Source: JAWLFI01 sp964525165
Lineage (GTDB): Bacteria; Bacteroidota; Bacteroidia; Chitinophagales; Saprospiraceae
Direction: 5' to 3'
DNA: 28,091 nucleotides
Assembly (NCBI GenBank): GCA_964525165.1
Contig: CAZGGG010000037.1
Coordinates: 1 to 28,091, forward strand
The notes under the pieces are model-generated. The model had not been told where the DNA came from and ran no database searches. It was given only the letters and a program-made list of their open reading frames with translations. Of this stretch, positions 1 to 7,784 are shown in pieces. The first letter of the stretch is position 1; each line of letters starts with the position of its first letter. Made by a program: the position numbers and the translations under genes.

Positions 1-62
1 GGAATCGAACCAGGGACACCAGGATTTTCAGTCCTGTGCTCTACCAACTGAGCTAAGGTACC
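1..62 (-). tRNA. tRNA-Phe (GAA), 3' end cut off by the window edge
   Basis: Read on the minus strand, the 5' acceptor strand is GGTACCT, followed by TA and a D-arm (GCTC / GAGC). The anticodon stem is CAGGA/TCCTG around the loop CTGAAAA, which gives anticodon GAA (Phe). The T-arm starts CCTGG-TTCGATT-CC and then the window ends, so the last 3 bases of the T-stem, the 3' acceptor strand and any CCA are missing. All visible stems pair perfectly. Confidence 0.95.
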
Positions 63-79
63 TTGCTTTTAAGCGATTG

Positions 80-107
80 CAAATCTAGAGTAATTTCGGG
101 AAACAAA
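80..107 (-). promoter_or_regulatory. Putative Bacteroidota-type promoter for tRNA-Phe
   Basis: On the minus strand a perfect TAnnTTTG box (TAGATTTG) lies at 87-80, and a TTTG box at 107-104 is 16 nt upstream. This fits the Bacteroidota -33/-7 pattern (TTTG, about 17-21 nt, TAnnTTTG), although the spacing is slightly short. Transcription would begin near position 73, about 11 nt before the mature tRNA 5' end. Motif match only. Confidence 0.45.
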
Positions 108-181
108 AAAGGAACCCCTGAAAAATTTATTAGCTCAGCATAAAACACGAACTTAATCGTTCTCAAACTAAAGAGATTGAC

Positions 182-991
182 ATGGTATTATCGCGCGCCA
201 TATTTTCTGTCCTGGGATTATTGGGAGCTTTTGCCCTCTACCAGATTTTTTGGTTAGATGCATTAAGCTGGAGATGGATCCTTGCCGCCCTGATCTTCAT
301 CGGTATAATGGTGTATGTATTTCAGCCGCAGATCAACTATTGGTGGATGAAAAGGCAAAATATTCAATTGAATCCCTTGGAGCACCATTTCCTATTGTCT
401 CACTTCCCTTATTATCAGCAACTTTCAGAAGAAGATCAAAAGGCATTCGGGCAACAGTGTTTGTTTTTTGTGGAAGCCAAAGACTTTATTTTACAAGGTG
501 TTCCTTCCCTTCCCGACGATATCAAATTGCTGATTGCCGCACAAGCAGTTGGATATGAGTTTCTTTTTGCCGAAAGGCAGAGTTGCTTTGCTGATTTCGA
601 AAGAATTGCCATCTACCCGCACCCTTTCATCAGTCCGGATATTGATCAAGTTCATGCCTCTGAGACGCATTTTGGAGATAAGGTTTGGATTTTCTCTTTA
701 CAGCAATTGCTTCCCGGGATCACCCAGCCCAAAGCCTATTTTAATGTGGTGGCCTATGAATTCGCAAAGACGCTGAATTACAAGCATCCTGACTGGTTTG
801 CCGAGCTGAAAAAACTGAGCCAGGAAGAGATATGGCTGAAGCTCGAACAAGAATATGGCCAAACACTTCCCGCTATTCAACGCTGGATCAACCTTGAGGA
901 AATTGACCCCATAGCCGTGTACCTTACAGAGCTATTATTCAACGCTTCCGCAAAACAAATTCCGGTACATCCGAAAGTCTTACCTCGATAG
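182..991 (+). CDS. MtfA-like (peptidase M90 family) membrane-anchored protein, catalytic motif lost
   Basis: This 269-residue protein has two N-terminal hydrophobic segments (about 5-23 and 31-48). A domain resembling MtfA follows, the zinc aminopeptidase-like protein that in E. coli binds the glucose repressor Mlc. Family-typical signs are LSEEDQKAF (81-89), DDIKLLIAAQAV (112-123) and the NVV block just before the active site. In active members that block reads HEFAH, but here residues 192-196 are YEFAK, so both zinc-ligand histidines are replaced and metallopeptidase activity is unlikely. A regulatory or scaffolding role is possible but unproven. The gene starts at ATG and its 3' end overlaps the convergent carB 3' end by 12 nt. 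The family call rests on remembered motif patterns, not a search. Confidence 0.7.
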   Translation: MVLSRAIFSVLGLLGAFALYQIFWLDALSWRWILAALIFIGIMVYVFQPQINYWWMKRQNIQLNPLEHHFLLSHFPYYQQLSEEDQKAFGQQCLFFVEAKDFILQGVPSLPDDIKLLIAAQAVGYEFLFAERQSCFADFERIAIYPHPFISPDIDQVHASETHFGDKVWIFSLQQLLPGITQPKAYFNVVAYEFAKTLNYKHPDWFAELKKLSQEEIWLKLEQEYGQTLPAIQRWINLEEIDPIAVYLTELLFNASAKQIPVHPKVLPR

Positions 992-3912
992 ATAAATCGA
1001 ACGATTTCTATCCAGTTCGCGGAAAACAGGGTCTTTTAAGTGCTTAATGAACTGAATGGCTTCTCCGGTAGACTTCATTTCGGGCCCTAGGGCCTTATCC
1101 ACATTATTGAATTTATCGAATGAGAAAACCGGAATCTTTATGGCATAGCCATCCAGGTTCTTATTGATTTCAAAGTCCTTCAGTTTCTTATTCTCCAACA
1201 TGACATGAGTAGCAATATTCAAATAAGGCACTCCATAGGCCTTGGCGATAAAAGGAGTCGTCCTCGATGCCCTTGGATTGGCTTCAATGACATAGACCTT
1301 TTCATCTTTGATGGCAAATTGGATGTTGATCAAGCCTTTAACATTCAAGGCTTTGGCGATTCTTTCTGTGTATTCCTTCATGGTCTCCAAAGAGGCTTCT
1401 GAAATACTATAGGTTGGAAGTACTGCAGAGCTATCTCCGGAGTGAATTCCCGCAGGCTCGATATGTTCCATGATTCCCATGATGTGGACTTCATCACCAT
1501 CACAAATGGCATCAATTTCTGCTTCCTTCGCTCGGTCCAGGAACTGGTCGATCAACACTCTGTTGTCCGGTAGGTGCTTGAAAATATCCAGCACATGGCG
1601 TTCCAGTTCATCATCATTGATCACAATACGCATGCGCTGTCCACCCAATACATAGGAAGGCCTCACCAATACAGGGTACGTAACTTCATTGGCAATTTGA
1701 AGGGCCTCATCCGCGCTTTCAGCAACCCCATATTTTGGATAGGGAATTTCAAGTTCTTTCAATAAGTCGGAAAAACGGCCTCGGTCTTCGGCCAGATCCA
1801 TATCATTATAGCTGGTACCGATGATTTTGACACCCTTTTCTTCTAACTTTTCCGCTAGTTTGAGCGCCGTCTGACCGCCTAACTGGACAATCACACCGTC
1901 CGGCTGCTCATAATCGAGAATATCTTCGATGTGCTCCCAAAAAACGGGCTCGAAATATAACTTGTCTGCTATATCAAAATCTGTAGAGACGGTTTCAGGG
2001 TTACAGTTGATCATAATGGACTCATAACCGGCCTCTTTGATAGCTAAAAGACCATGCACGCAGCAATAATCAAATTCAATCCCCTGGCCGATTCTGTTGG
2101 GACCCGACCCTAAAACAATGACTTTCTTTTTATCGGAAACCACACTTTCATTCTCTTCTTCGAAAGTCGAATAGAAGTAAGGGGTTTGTGCTTCAAATTC
2201 TGCCGCACAAGTATCCACCATTTTATAGGCTCGACGTAAATTTCTCTCTTTCCTGTTTTTACTCACCACCTCCTCATCTATACGAAGCAACCAGGCGATC
2301 TGAGCATCAGAATACCCGTTCTGCTTCAATTCCAGGAAAAGATCATTCGGAATATCTTCCGGAAGGTTGTATTTCAAGAGGCGATCCTCCAACTTGACCA
2401 GCTTCTGGATTTGCTTAATATACCAAGGGTCAATCCCGGTCAATTTACAAATCGTCTTCACGGGTACCCCCAGCCGAACGGCATCTTTGATACGATAGAC
2501 ACGATCATCTTTGGCTACTTCCAGTCGTTCGAGAATATCTGCGGTGCGAATCCATTCCTTTTTGTCAGCTCCCAGTCCCATTCGGTTGTTTTCCTGAGAC
2601 TGACATGCTTTTTGCAGTGCCTCGGTAAAGGTCCTTCCAATGGACATCACCTCCCCTACAGATTTCATTTGCAAGCCTAAGCGGTGATCCGCTCCTTGAA
2701 ACTTAGAAAAGTTCCATCTCGGCATTTTTACAATGACATAATCTAGAGTCGGTTCAAACAAGGCGGATGTGTTGCCCGTAATTTGATTTTTCAATTCGTC
2801 TAAGGTATACCCTATCGCCAACTTGGCTGCGATCTTTGCGATAGGATAACCGGTTGCCTTTGAGGCCAATGCTGAAGAACGGGATACCCGTGGATTGATC
2901 TCGATGGCAATCAGCTCCTCATCCTCCGGGTTGATCGCAAACTGGACATTGCATCCTCCGGCAAAATTCCCCATGGAGCGCATCATCTTGATGGCGTCGT
3001 TTCTCATTTGCTGAAAAGCGGTATCGGATAAAGTCATGGCCGGCGCCACTGTAATGCTATCTCCTGTATGAATCCCCATAGGATCCATATTCTCCACCGT
3101 ACAAATGATGACCACATTATCATTGGAATCGCGGAGTAATTCTAATTCATACTCTTTCCATCCTAATACGGCCTTTTCAACCAATACTTCGTGAACAGGT
3201 GAACGATCCAGCCCTCTTCGTAAAGCCTCATCAAACTCCTCTTCTTCAAAAACAAAAGCACCACCGGAACCTCCTAAAGTGTATGAAGGTCGAATGACCA
3301 GTGGAAACCCAATCTTTTGAGCTGCTTCTTTTCCCTCAAGAAATGAATTGGCTATGTAAGAAGGGGCCACTTTCATCCCTATATCACCCATATGCTTTCG
3401 AAAGGCTTCTCTGTTTTCCGCCAGCTCAATGGCATCGATATCTACACCAATCATTCTAACACCGTACTTCTCCCATAACCCAATACTATCTGCCTCTATG
3501 GCCAGGTTGAGTGCTGTTTGCCCTCCCATGGTCGGTAAGACAGCATCAATCCTTCTTTCCTTCAGGATATGTTCCAGACTATCGGTGGTCAAAGGCATGA
3601 GGTATATATGATCGGCCGTAACCGGATCAGTCATAATCGTCGCCGGATTGGAGTTGATCAGGGACACTTCAATACCCTCTTCTCTCAAGGATCTGGAGGC
3701 CTGGGAGCCGGAATAATCAAATTCACCCGCTTCACCGATCTTAATGGCGGCTGAACCGAGGATAACAACTTTTTTAATGCTTTTGTAATTAGATGTTGAT
3801 CATCTGGATGAATNNNNNNNNNNCCTGCATAATCAAATTCACAAGCTTGTCCAATGACAATAGGGCCACTACCAATAATCAATACGGAACGGATGGATGA
3901 GTCTAACGGCAT
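980..3912 (-). CDS. carB: Carbamoyl-phosphate synthase large subunit, 5' end disrupted by a scaffold gap
   Basis: CarB makes carbamoyl phosphate from glutamine-derived ammonia, bicarbonate and two ATP for pyrimidine and arginine synthesis. The 902 residues encoded by 980-3688 contain both ATP-grasp halves, with SYTLGGSGGAF and EINPRVSRSSALASKATGYP in the first and SYVLGGQRMRI and EANPRASRTTPF in the second, plus the GSGPNRIGQGIEFDY repeat at the start of the second half. The protein stops after the second half, so the C-terminal MGS-like allosteric domain of E. coli CarB is absent; a form of about 938 residues is usual in Bacteroidota as I recall. The true N-terminus is probably the ATG at 3912 (MPLDSSIRSVLIIGSGP). 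Joining its reading to SQASRSLREEG at 3706, and omitting 3707-3823, gives exactly 938 residues. As assembled, the frame is not continuous. Confidence 0.9.
3707..3813 (-). other. Extra, alternative CarB N-terminal segment beside the gap (probable mis-join)
   Basis: Read on the minus strand this stretch encodes SIKKVVILGSAAIKIGEAG then EFDYSG, a second version of the CarB N-terminus already encoded across the gap (SVLIIGSGPIVIGQAC then EFDYAG). It continues in frame into the carB body. Upstream it meets an in-frame TGA at 3802-3800, with no ATG, GTG or TTG start in between. Both versions share the exact 14-mer GTGAATTTGATTAT. The IKIGEAGEFDYSG type resembles a second class of Bacteroidota CarB, so the contig end may come from a paralogue elsewhere in the genome. 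This is inference. Confidence 0.6.
3814..3823. other. Assembly gap (10 N)
   Basis: Ten Ns interrupt the 5' part of carB. The true distance is unknown, and the flanks carry partly redundant coding sequence. Confidence 0.99.
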
Positions 3913-3987
3913 AGGTATGGTGTTTTGAGCCGCGGTCAAAGGTATTAAAAGTTTACCTCAATCGGGAATTTGGTCAAAAAAAGACGA

Positions 3988-5331
3988 TTAAGCGGAAGGA
4001 TTATGTGTGTCGGACTTAAAAGAGGGTAATTCGCCTTTGATCCATAAGTCTCGCTGAGGAAATGGAATCGTCACATTGTTCTCTCTGAACTTACGGTCAA
4101 TTTCAAAGCGAATATCGCTCTTTACTCTTTCAATAAACATGAAATTTCTGGACCAGAAATACAATTCAAAGTCGAGAGAGGAATCTCCGAAGCCTGCAAA
4201 AAAGACAGATGGAGAAGGATGCTCCAATACAAAGACGTTGTCTCGGGCGACACTCAACATCAGTTCCTTTACGAGTTCTGTATCGGAACCATAGGCTACA
4301 CCGACCGTAACTTTAAATCGTGCTTTGTCATCAAAATGGCTCCAATTCACCACTTCATCAACAATCAGCTTCGAGTTAGGTACAATGATAATGATGTTAT
4401 CGCGGGTCTCAACCTGAGATGTTCGAAGGCCGATTTTTCGCACTATGCCCACTGTCCCTTTCAAGTCCACTACATTGCCCACCTCAATTGACCGATCGAA
4501 GAGCAGGATAATTCCAGAAGTCAGGTCATTGAAAGTTTGCTGTAATCCCAGCCCCACTCCCACCAATAAAGCAGCCGCAGACCCCCAAAGCACGGTAAAA
4601 TTCATCCCTAAACTCTCAATAGAGAAGAAAAATGCCAGTACAAAAATTACATAGGTAACCAATTGATTGACGGCATATTGTGTCCCTATATCAATAGAGT
4701 TGTTGCGGTAATAAGGCATCATGATTACCCTGGTCAACACCCAGGCAGACAATCGGGCAAAAACAAAGATCAAAATGGCAAAAAGCAGATCAGAGATATT
4801 CAGTCCTACCTTCCCATTTTGAAAAGTCATGAGCTCTGCATCCCAGCGAAAATTTTTCAAGACAAAAATCGCCACCAATAGATATACGGCCCACTGAATC
4901 GTCTGATTGGGACCCGATTTTTTGATCAGCTCTATATTTTTCTTTCGGTCTGCCTTTTGCTGACGTTCATAACTTCTGGTGAACCATCTGGAGATGATTC
5001 GATCCATCATTCGAGCCAGAAAGATGAGAAAGACTCCGGAAAGTAAAAGAGATAAACGAAAAGGGTATTTCGTAAAATAGAGTAAGTCCCAATCGATCTT
5101 CAGGGCCCACATAACACCTAGAAGTGTCAACAGGATCAAGAGGAAAAAGGATTGACGATAAATACGGATCCGTGCCTGCTTCTCAAATTGTAAGCCATTG
5201 AGTATCGCCGGCATCAGAATCTTCGTGAAGATCCGGTATAATAAGAAAGACAATGCCACTACAAGGCCCAATGCGATTACTTGTCGAGTAGTCCATTCTA
5301 TAATACCCAGATCCAAAATCACCTCATCCAT
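3988..5331 (-). CDS. MscS-family mechanosensitive ion channel
   Basis: A 447-residue inner-membrane protein with about seven hydrophobic segments (near 17-35, 60-78, 92-108, 145-160, 180-203, 222-240 and 246-278). The last is the MscS pore helix plus the start of the beta domain, with LLVGVGLGLQQTFNDLTSGI (255-274) followed by VGNVVDLKGTVGIVRKIGLR and VPNSKL. Channels of this family open under membrane tension and release solutes on osmotic downshock. It is longer than E. coli MscS (286 residues) because of extra N-terminal helices. Its ATG lies 1 nt after the stop of the wbpD-like gene, so the two are almost certainly co-transcribed. carB follows downstream after about 75 nt. Confidence 0.92.
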   Translation of the reverse strand: MDEVILDLGIIEWTTRQVIALGLVVALSFLLYRIFTKILMPAILNGLQFEKQARIRIYRQSFFLLILLTLLGVMWALKIDWDLLYFTKYPFRLSLLLSGVFLIFLARMMDRIISRWFTRSYERQQKADRKKNIELIKKSGPNQTIQWAVYLLVAIFVLKNFRWDAELMTFQNGKVGLNISDLLFAILIFVFARLSAWVLTRVIMMPYYRNNSIDIGTQYAVNQLVTYVIFVLAFFFSIESLGMNFTVLWGSAAALLVGVGLGLQQTFNDLTSGIILLFDRSIEVGNVVDLKGTVGIVRKIGLRTSQVETRDNIIIIVPNSKLIVDEVVNWSHFDDKARFKVTVGVAYGSDTELVKELMLSVARDNVFVLEHPSPSVFFAGFGDSSLDFELYFWSRNFMFIERVKSDIRFEIDRKFRENNVTIPFPQRDLWIKGELPSFKSDTHNPSA

Positions 5332-5332
5332 A

Positions 5333-5911
5333 TCACAATTTAGTCACCTTTCCATCTTGTAATTGATACTGCTCCTTGCTTTCAGGGCAAACCGCCCATC
5401 CGTTCTCGTCAAATTCAAGTCGATGACCGTATTCGCTCATCCACCCCAGCTGTCGGGCGGGATTTCCTACGACGAGCGCATAAGCCGGAACTTCTTTAGT
5501 GACCACTGCACCCGCGCCAATAAACGCATAAGCTCCGATATCATGTCCGCAGACGATGGTCGCATTCGCGCCGATACTAGCGCCTTTCCCTACCCGGGTG
5601 CGTGTATACTGCCCTCTTCTTACCACTGCTGATCGGGGGTTCACTACATTCGTAAACACCATACTCGGCCCCAAAAAAACGTCGTCTTCACAAGTCACGC
5701 CTGTATAGATCGAGACATTGTTCTGCACCTTAACGTTATTCCCTAAAATCACATCCGGGCTGACCACGACGTTTTGGCCAATATTGCAAGATTTTCCGAT
5801 TCTGCAATCTTTCATAATGTGAGAGAAGTGCCAAATCTTGGTTCCTTCGCCAATCTCACATGGCTGATCGACCACTGCTGTTTCGTGCGCAAAATACTTT
5901 TCTGTAGACAT
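5333..5911 (-). CDS. wbpD: WbpD/WlbB-like UDP-sugar N-acetyltransferase
   Basis: A 192-residue left-handed beta-helix acyltransferase with many hexapeptide repeats (IGEGTKI, IGKSCNI, LGNNVKV, VGKGASI, IGANATI, IGAGAVV). The block MVFTNVVNPRSAVVRRGQYT (84-103) with Asn88 in FTN, the 192-residue length and the C-terminal NPARQLGWMSEYG are typical of WbpD/WlbB. Those enzymes acetylate the 3-amino group of UDP-2-acetamido-3-amino-2,3-dideoxyglucuronate to give UDP-2,3-diacetamido sugars for O-antigen. Related 3-N-acetyltransferases (FdtC, QdtC type) are an alternative. The other pathway genes (WbpA, B, E) are not in this window. The gene sits between rsmG and the MscS gene in a leftward run. Confidence 0.85.
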   Translation of the reverse strand: MSTEKYFAHETAVVDQPCEIGEGTKIWHFSHIMKDCRIGKSCNIGQNVVVSPDVILGNNVKVQNNVSIYTGVTCEDDVFLGPSMVFTNVVNPRSAVVRRGQYTRTRVGKGASIGANATIVCGHDIGAYAFIGAGAVVTKEVPAYALVVGNPARQLGWMSEYGHRLEFDENGWAVCPESKEQYQLQDGKVTKL

Positions 5912-5946
5912 AGGTTTCTGCTTGATGGGAATATAAGAAAACTGGA

Positions 5947-6576
5947 TTAGCCTTGAACGTACATCAAATATTTTTCTTCAAAATAAGGCTCTTCAAAGTA
6001 TTGATCCAGCATTTCAAACTCTACATATTCATGGCGCTTTAAGAGTTTTCGTTCCTTTCTGGGATCACCTCCCTTTAGGGTGATCAAGCCATTCGGTATG
6101 GCATGTCGATGCTCTTGAGATAGAATAGGTCGTGACCATTCCATGAGCTTATCCACCGTAGCCACGGCTCGACACACCACAAAGTCCATCTTGAATTTGC
6201 TTTCCTCAGCTCTCTGATGCAAGACGGCCACATTATGGAGTTGAAGCGCTTCTTTGACCGCTTCGACAACACGCAGCTTTTTGCGTGTCCCATCGATCAA
6301 TACAAATTGAGTATCCGGCAATGCAATAGCCAAAGGTATCCCCGGAAATCCTCCGCCGGTTCCCAAATCACAAACGAGTGCTCCTTCCTTGAAACGGATA
6401 AATTTCAGGATAGACAAAGCATGCAGCACATGATGGGTATACAGATTGTCAATATCCTTTCTTGAAATGACATTGATTTTCCCATTCCACTCTGTGTATA
6501 GGGCTCCTAAAGCTGCAATCTTTTCCCGAAAGGGTGATTGATCCAATTCCGGAAAATACTTGAAAACTTCATTCAT
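5947..6576 (-). CDS. rsmG: 16S rRNA (guanine527-N7)-methyltransferase RsmG (GidB)
   Basis: A 209-residue class I SAM methyltransferase that places m7G527 in 16S rRNA. The family signature VCDLGTGGGFPGIPLAI is at 68-84, preceded by NVISRKDIDNLYTHHVLHAL (35-54). FVLIDGTRKKLRVVEAV forms the second SAM-contact strand, and the region around VVCRAVATVDKLMEW matches the family. Length is normal. The start ATG overlaps the stop of the upstream glycosyltransferase fragment in an ATGA arrangement, suggesting translational coupling. Confidence 0.95.
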   Translation of the reverse strand: MNEVFKYFPELDQSPFREKIAALGALYTEWNGKINVISRKDIDNLYTHHVLHALSILKFIRFKEGALVCDLGTGGGFPGIPLAIALPDTQFVLIDGTRKKLRVVEAVKEALQLHNVAVLHQRAEESKFKMDFVVCRAVATVDKLMEWSRPILSQEHRHAIPNGLITLKGGDPRKERKLLKRHEYVEFEMLDQYFEEPYFEEKYLMYVQG

Positions 6577-6836
6577 GACCAGTTGGATTGGTTCCGGCTC
6601 AAAGTTACAAGAAAGCCGATGCCCTGAAGCAAAAATTCAAAAGGGAGCAAAAAAGGGCCTAAAAAAATGGGAAATCCGGCAGGAATCACCTTTGCGGAAG
6701 CGGCCATCATTCTCAAACTCAAAATGTAATAAACCGACGAAAGTAACAAGACCATCAAGGGATGCTCAGGGAGTACCCAAAGTAAAGAGATGATACCTAC
6801 CAGCATTACTAAAGGTGCGGAAAGTAAGACTGCCAT
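6573..6836 (-). CDS. C-terminal membrane part of a frameshifted GT2 glycosyltransferase
   Basis: This 87-residue reading frame is almost entirely hydrophobic (about three helices: near 3-20, 24-47 and 57-77) and overlaps the 3' end of the preceding glycosyltransferase frame by 28 nt in another frame. GT2 enzymes beside rsmG in Bacteroidota usually end in such membrane helices, following a basic motif like RQRGRHMS. I read 6573-6836 as the displaced tail of the upstream gene; one inserted base near AGGGCGTA (about 6840-6850) would rejoin them into a protein of about 365 residues. A genuinely separate small membrane protein with an ATG at 6836 is possible but less likely. Confidence 0.6.
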   Translation of the reverse strand: MAVLLSAPLVMLVGIISLLWVLPEHPLMVLLLSSVYYILSLRMMAASAKVIPAGFPIFLGPFLLPFEFLLQGIGFLVTLSRNQSNWS

Positions 6837-7648
6837 TGATACGCCCTAAAGGTAGACATGTGGCGGCCTCTCTGGCGCAAGTGTTGCCAAAATCCCGACC
6901 CCACTGAAGTCCTGACCCAACTCTTCGGATCCAGAATTACTTCCACTCCGGAGCGGGCATTCAAGGCCTGAAAAACCAAATCATCATCACCGGAAGCGAT
7001 ACTTGCATGCTTATTGATATTCTCCTTTTGCAAGTATAGATCCGTCTGAACAGCCCAATTTCCGCCCATAGCCATATAAGCCCATTGACGTTGGGCAAAA
7101 CCCAGAAACTGAACAGACTTCCAAAAAGACTGAAAATATCGGAACATGCCCCAAAAACCAAAGGGAGCCTTCAAAGCCACAAAACCAAGGGTGACCTGAA
7201 CATGCTCCAGCTGAAGAGGAGCAATCATATACTGAATCCAATAAGGGCTGTTGGGCCGACAATCGATATCCGTAAACAACAGATACGCTCCCTTTACATA
7301 GGGCAAGGCTGCTTTAATAGCCCCTTTTTTCCCCGCAATATCCTTAGTGTCAAGCTGTAGCACTTCAATGGTGTCCGGATATTCCCTGGCCCACTTTTGC
7401 AAACGAGCCCAACTGCCGTCTGTACTCCGGTCATCTACGAGCAGTAACTGTTTGTCTTCATATTCTTGCTTGAGTATGGCTTCAATGAAGGGATCAATCT
7501 CAGACTCCTCATTATGAAGACACACCAAAAGGGTCACCTTTCCGCGCGCAAAGGTCAGCTCTGATTCCATGGGGGCATAAAGTTGCGTCCTGCTCAGATA
7601 CAACAGAATGTAAGCACACGCCCCTATCGCTATCCATAGGGTCCACAT
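6809..7648 (-). CDS. GT2-family glycosyltransferase, frame ends early (probable frameshift)
   Basis: About 279 residues from the ATG at 7648; a TTG at 7657 would add three. One N-terminal membrane helix (WTLWIAIGACAYILLYL) precedes a GT-A domain. It shows VTLLVCLHNEE for nucleotide binding, LLLVDDRSTDGS, the DXD-like TDID within LLFTDIDCRPN, GGNWAV, and GDDDLVFQAL as the ED-type catalytic region. RQRGRHMSTFRAYQ resembles the Q/RXXRW-type motif before the C-terminal helices. The frame then stops at 6809, while hydrophobic helices continue in another frame (6573-6836). The enzyme would act at the inner membrane; donor and acceptor cannot be told. Confidence 0.75.
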   Translation of the reverse strand: MWTLWIAIGACAYILLYLSRTQLYAPMESELTFARGKVTLLVCLHNEESEIDPFIEAILKQEYEDKQLLLVDDRSTDGSWARLQKWAREYPDTIEVLQLDTKDIAGKKGAIKAALPYVKGAYLLFTDIDCRPNSPYWIQYMIAPLQLEHVQVTLGFVALKAPFGFWGMFRYFQSFWKSVQFLGFAQRQWAYMAMGGNWAVQTDLYLQKENINKHASIASGDDDLVFQALNARSGVEVILDPKSWVRTSVGSGFWQHLRQRGRHMSTFRAYQWQSYFPHL

Positions 7649-7784
7649 CACAAGCAAGATATCAATTCTGCCCGTGAAAGAGATCGAAAGTGTAAAGCAG
7701 TTGACGGATTTTTATAGTAACAAATGGAATTCATCGATCTGTGGCGTGTTAGAATTATTACTTTTATACATGGATCTATAACAA

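Noticed and set aside
129..138. TTAGCTCAGC resembling a tRNA D-arm after tRNA-Phe
   Set aside because: No anticodon arm, T-arm or acceptor pairing can be built around it; chance match.
3685..3813. Continuation of the upstream carB frame through the Ns into IHPDDQHLITKALKKL
   Set aside because: This reading is out of frame with the conserved CarB sequence on the same stretch and depends on the arbitrary 10-N length.
7741..7784. Possible promoter TACTTTTA ahead of the C25 gene
   Set aside because: One mismatch in the -7 box and only a poor TCTG at roughly the right upstream spacing, so support is too thin to list.
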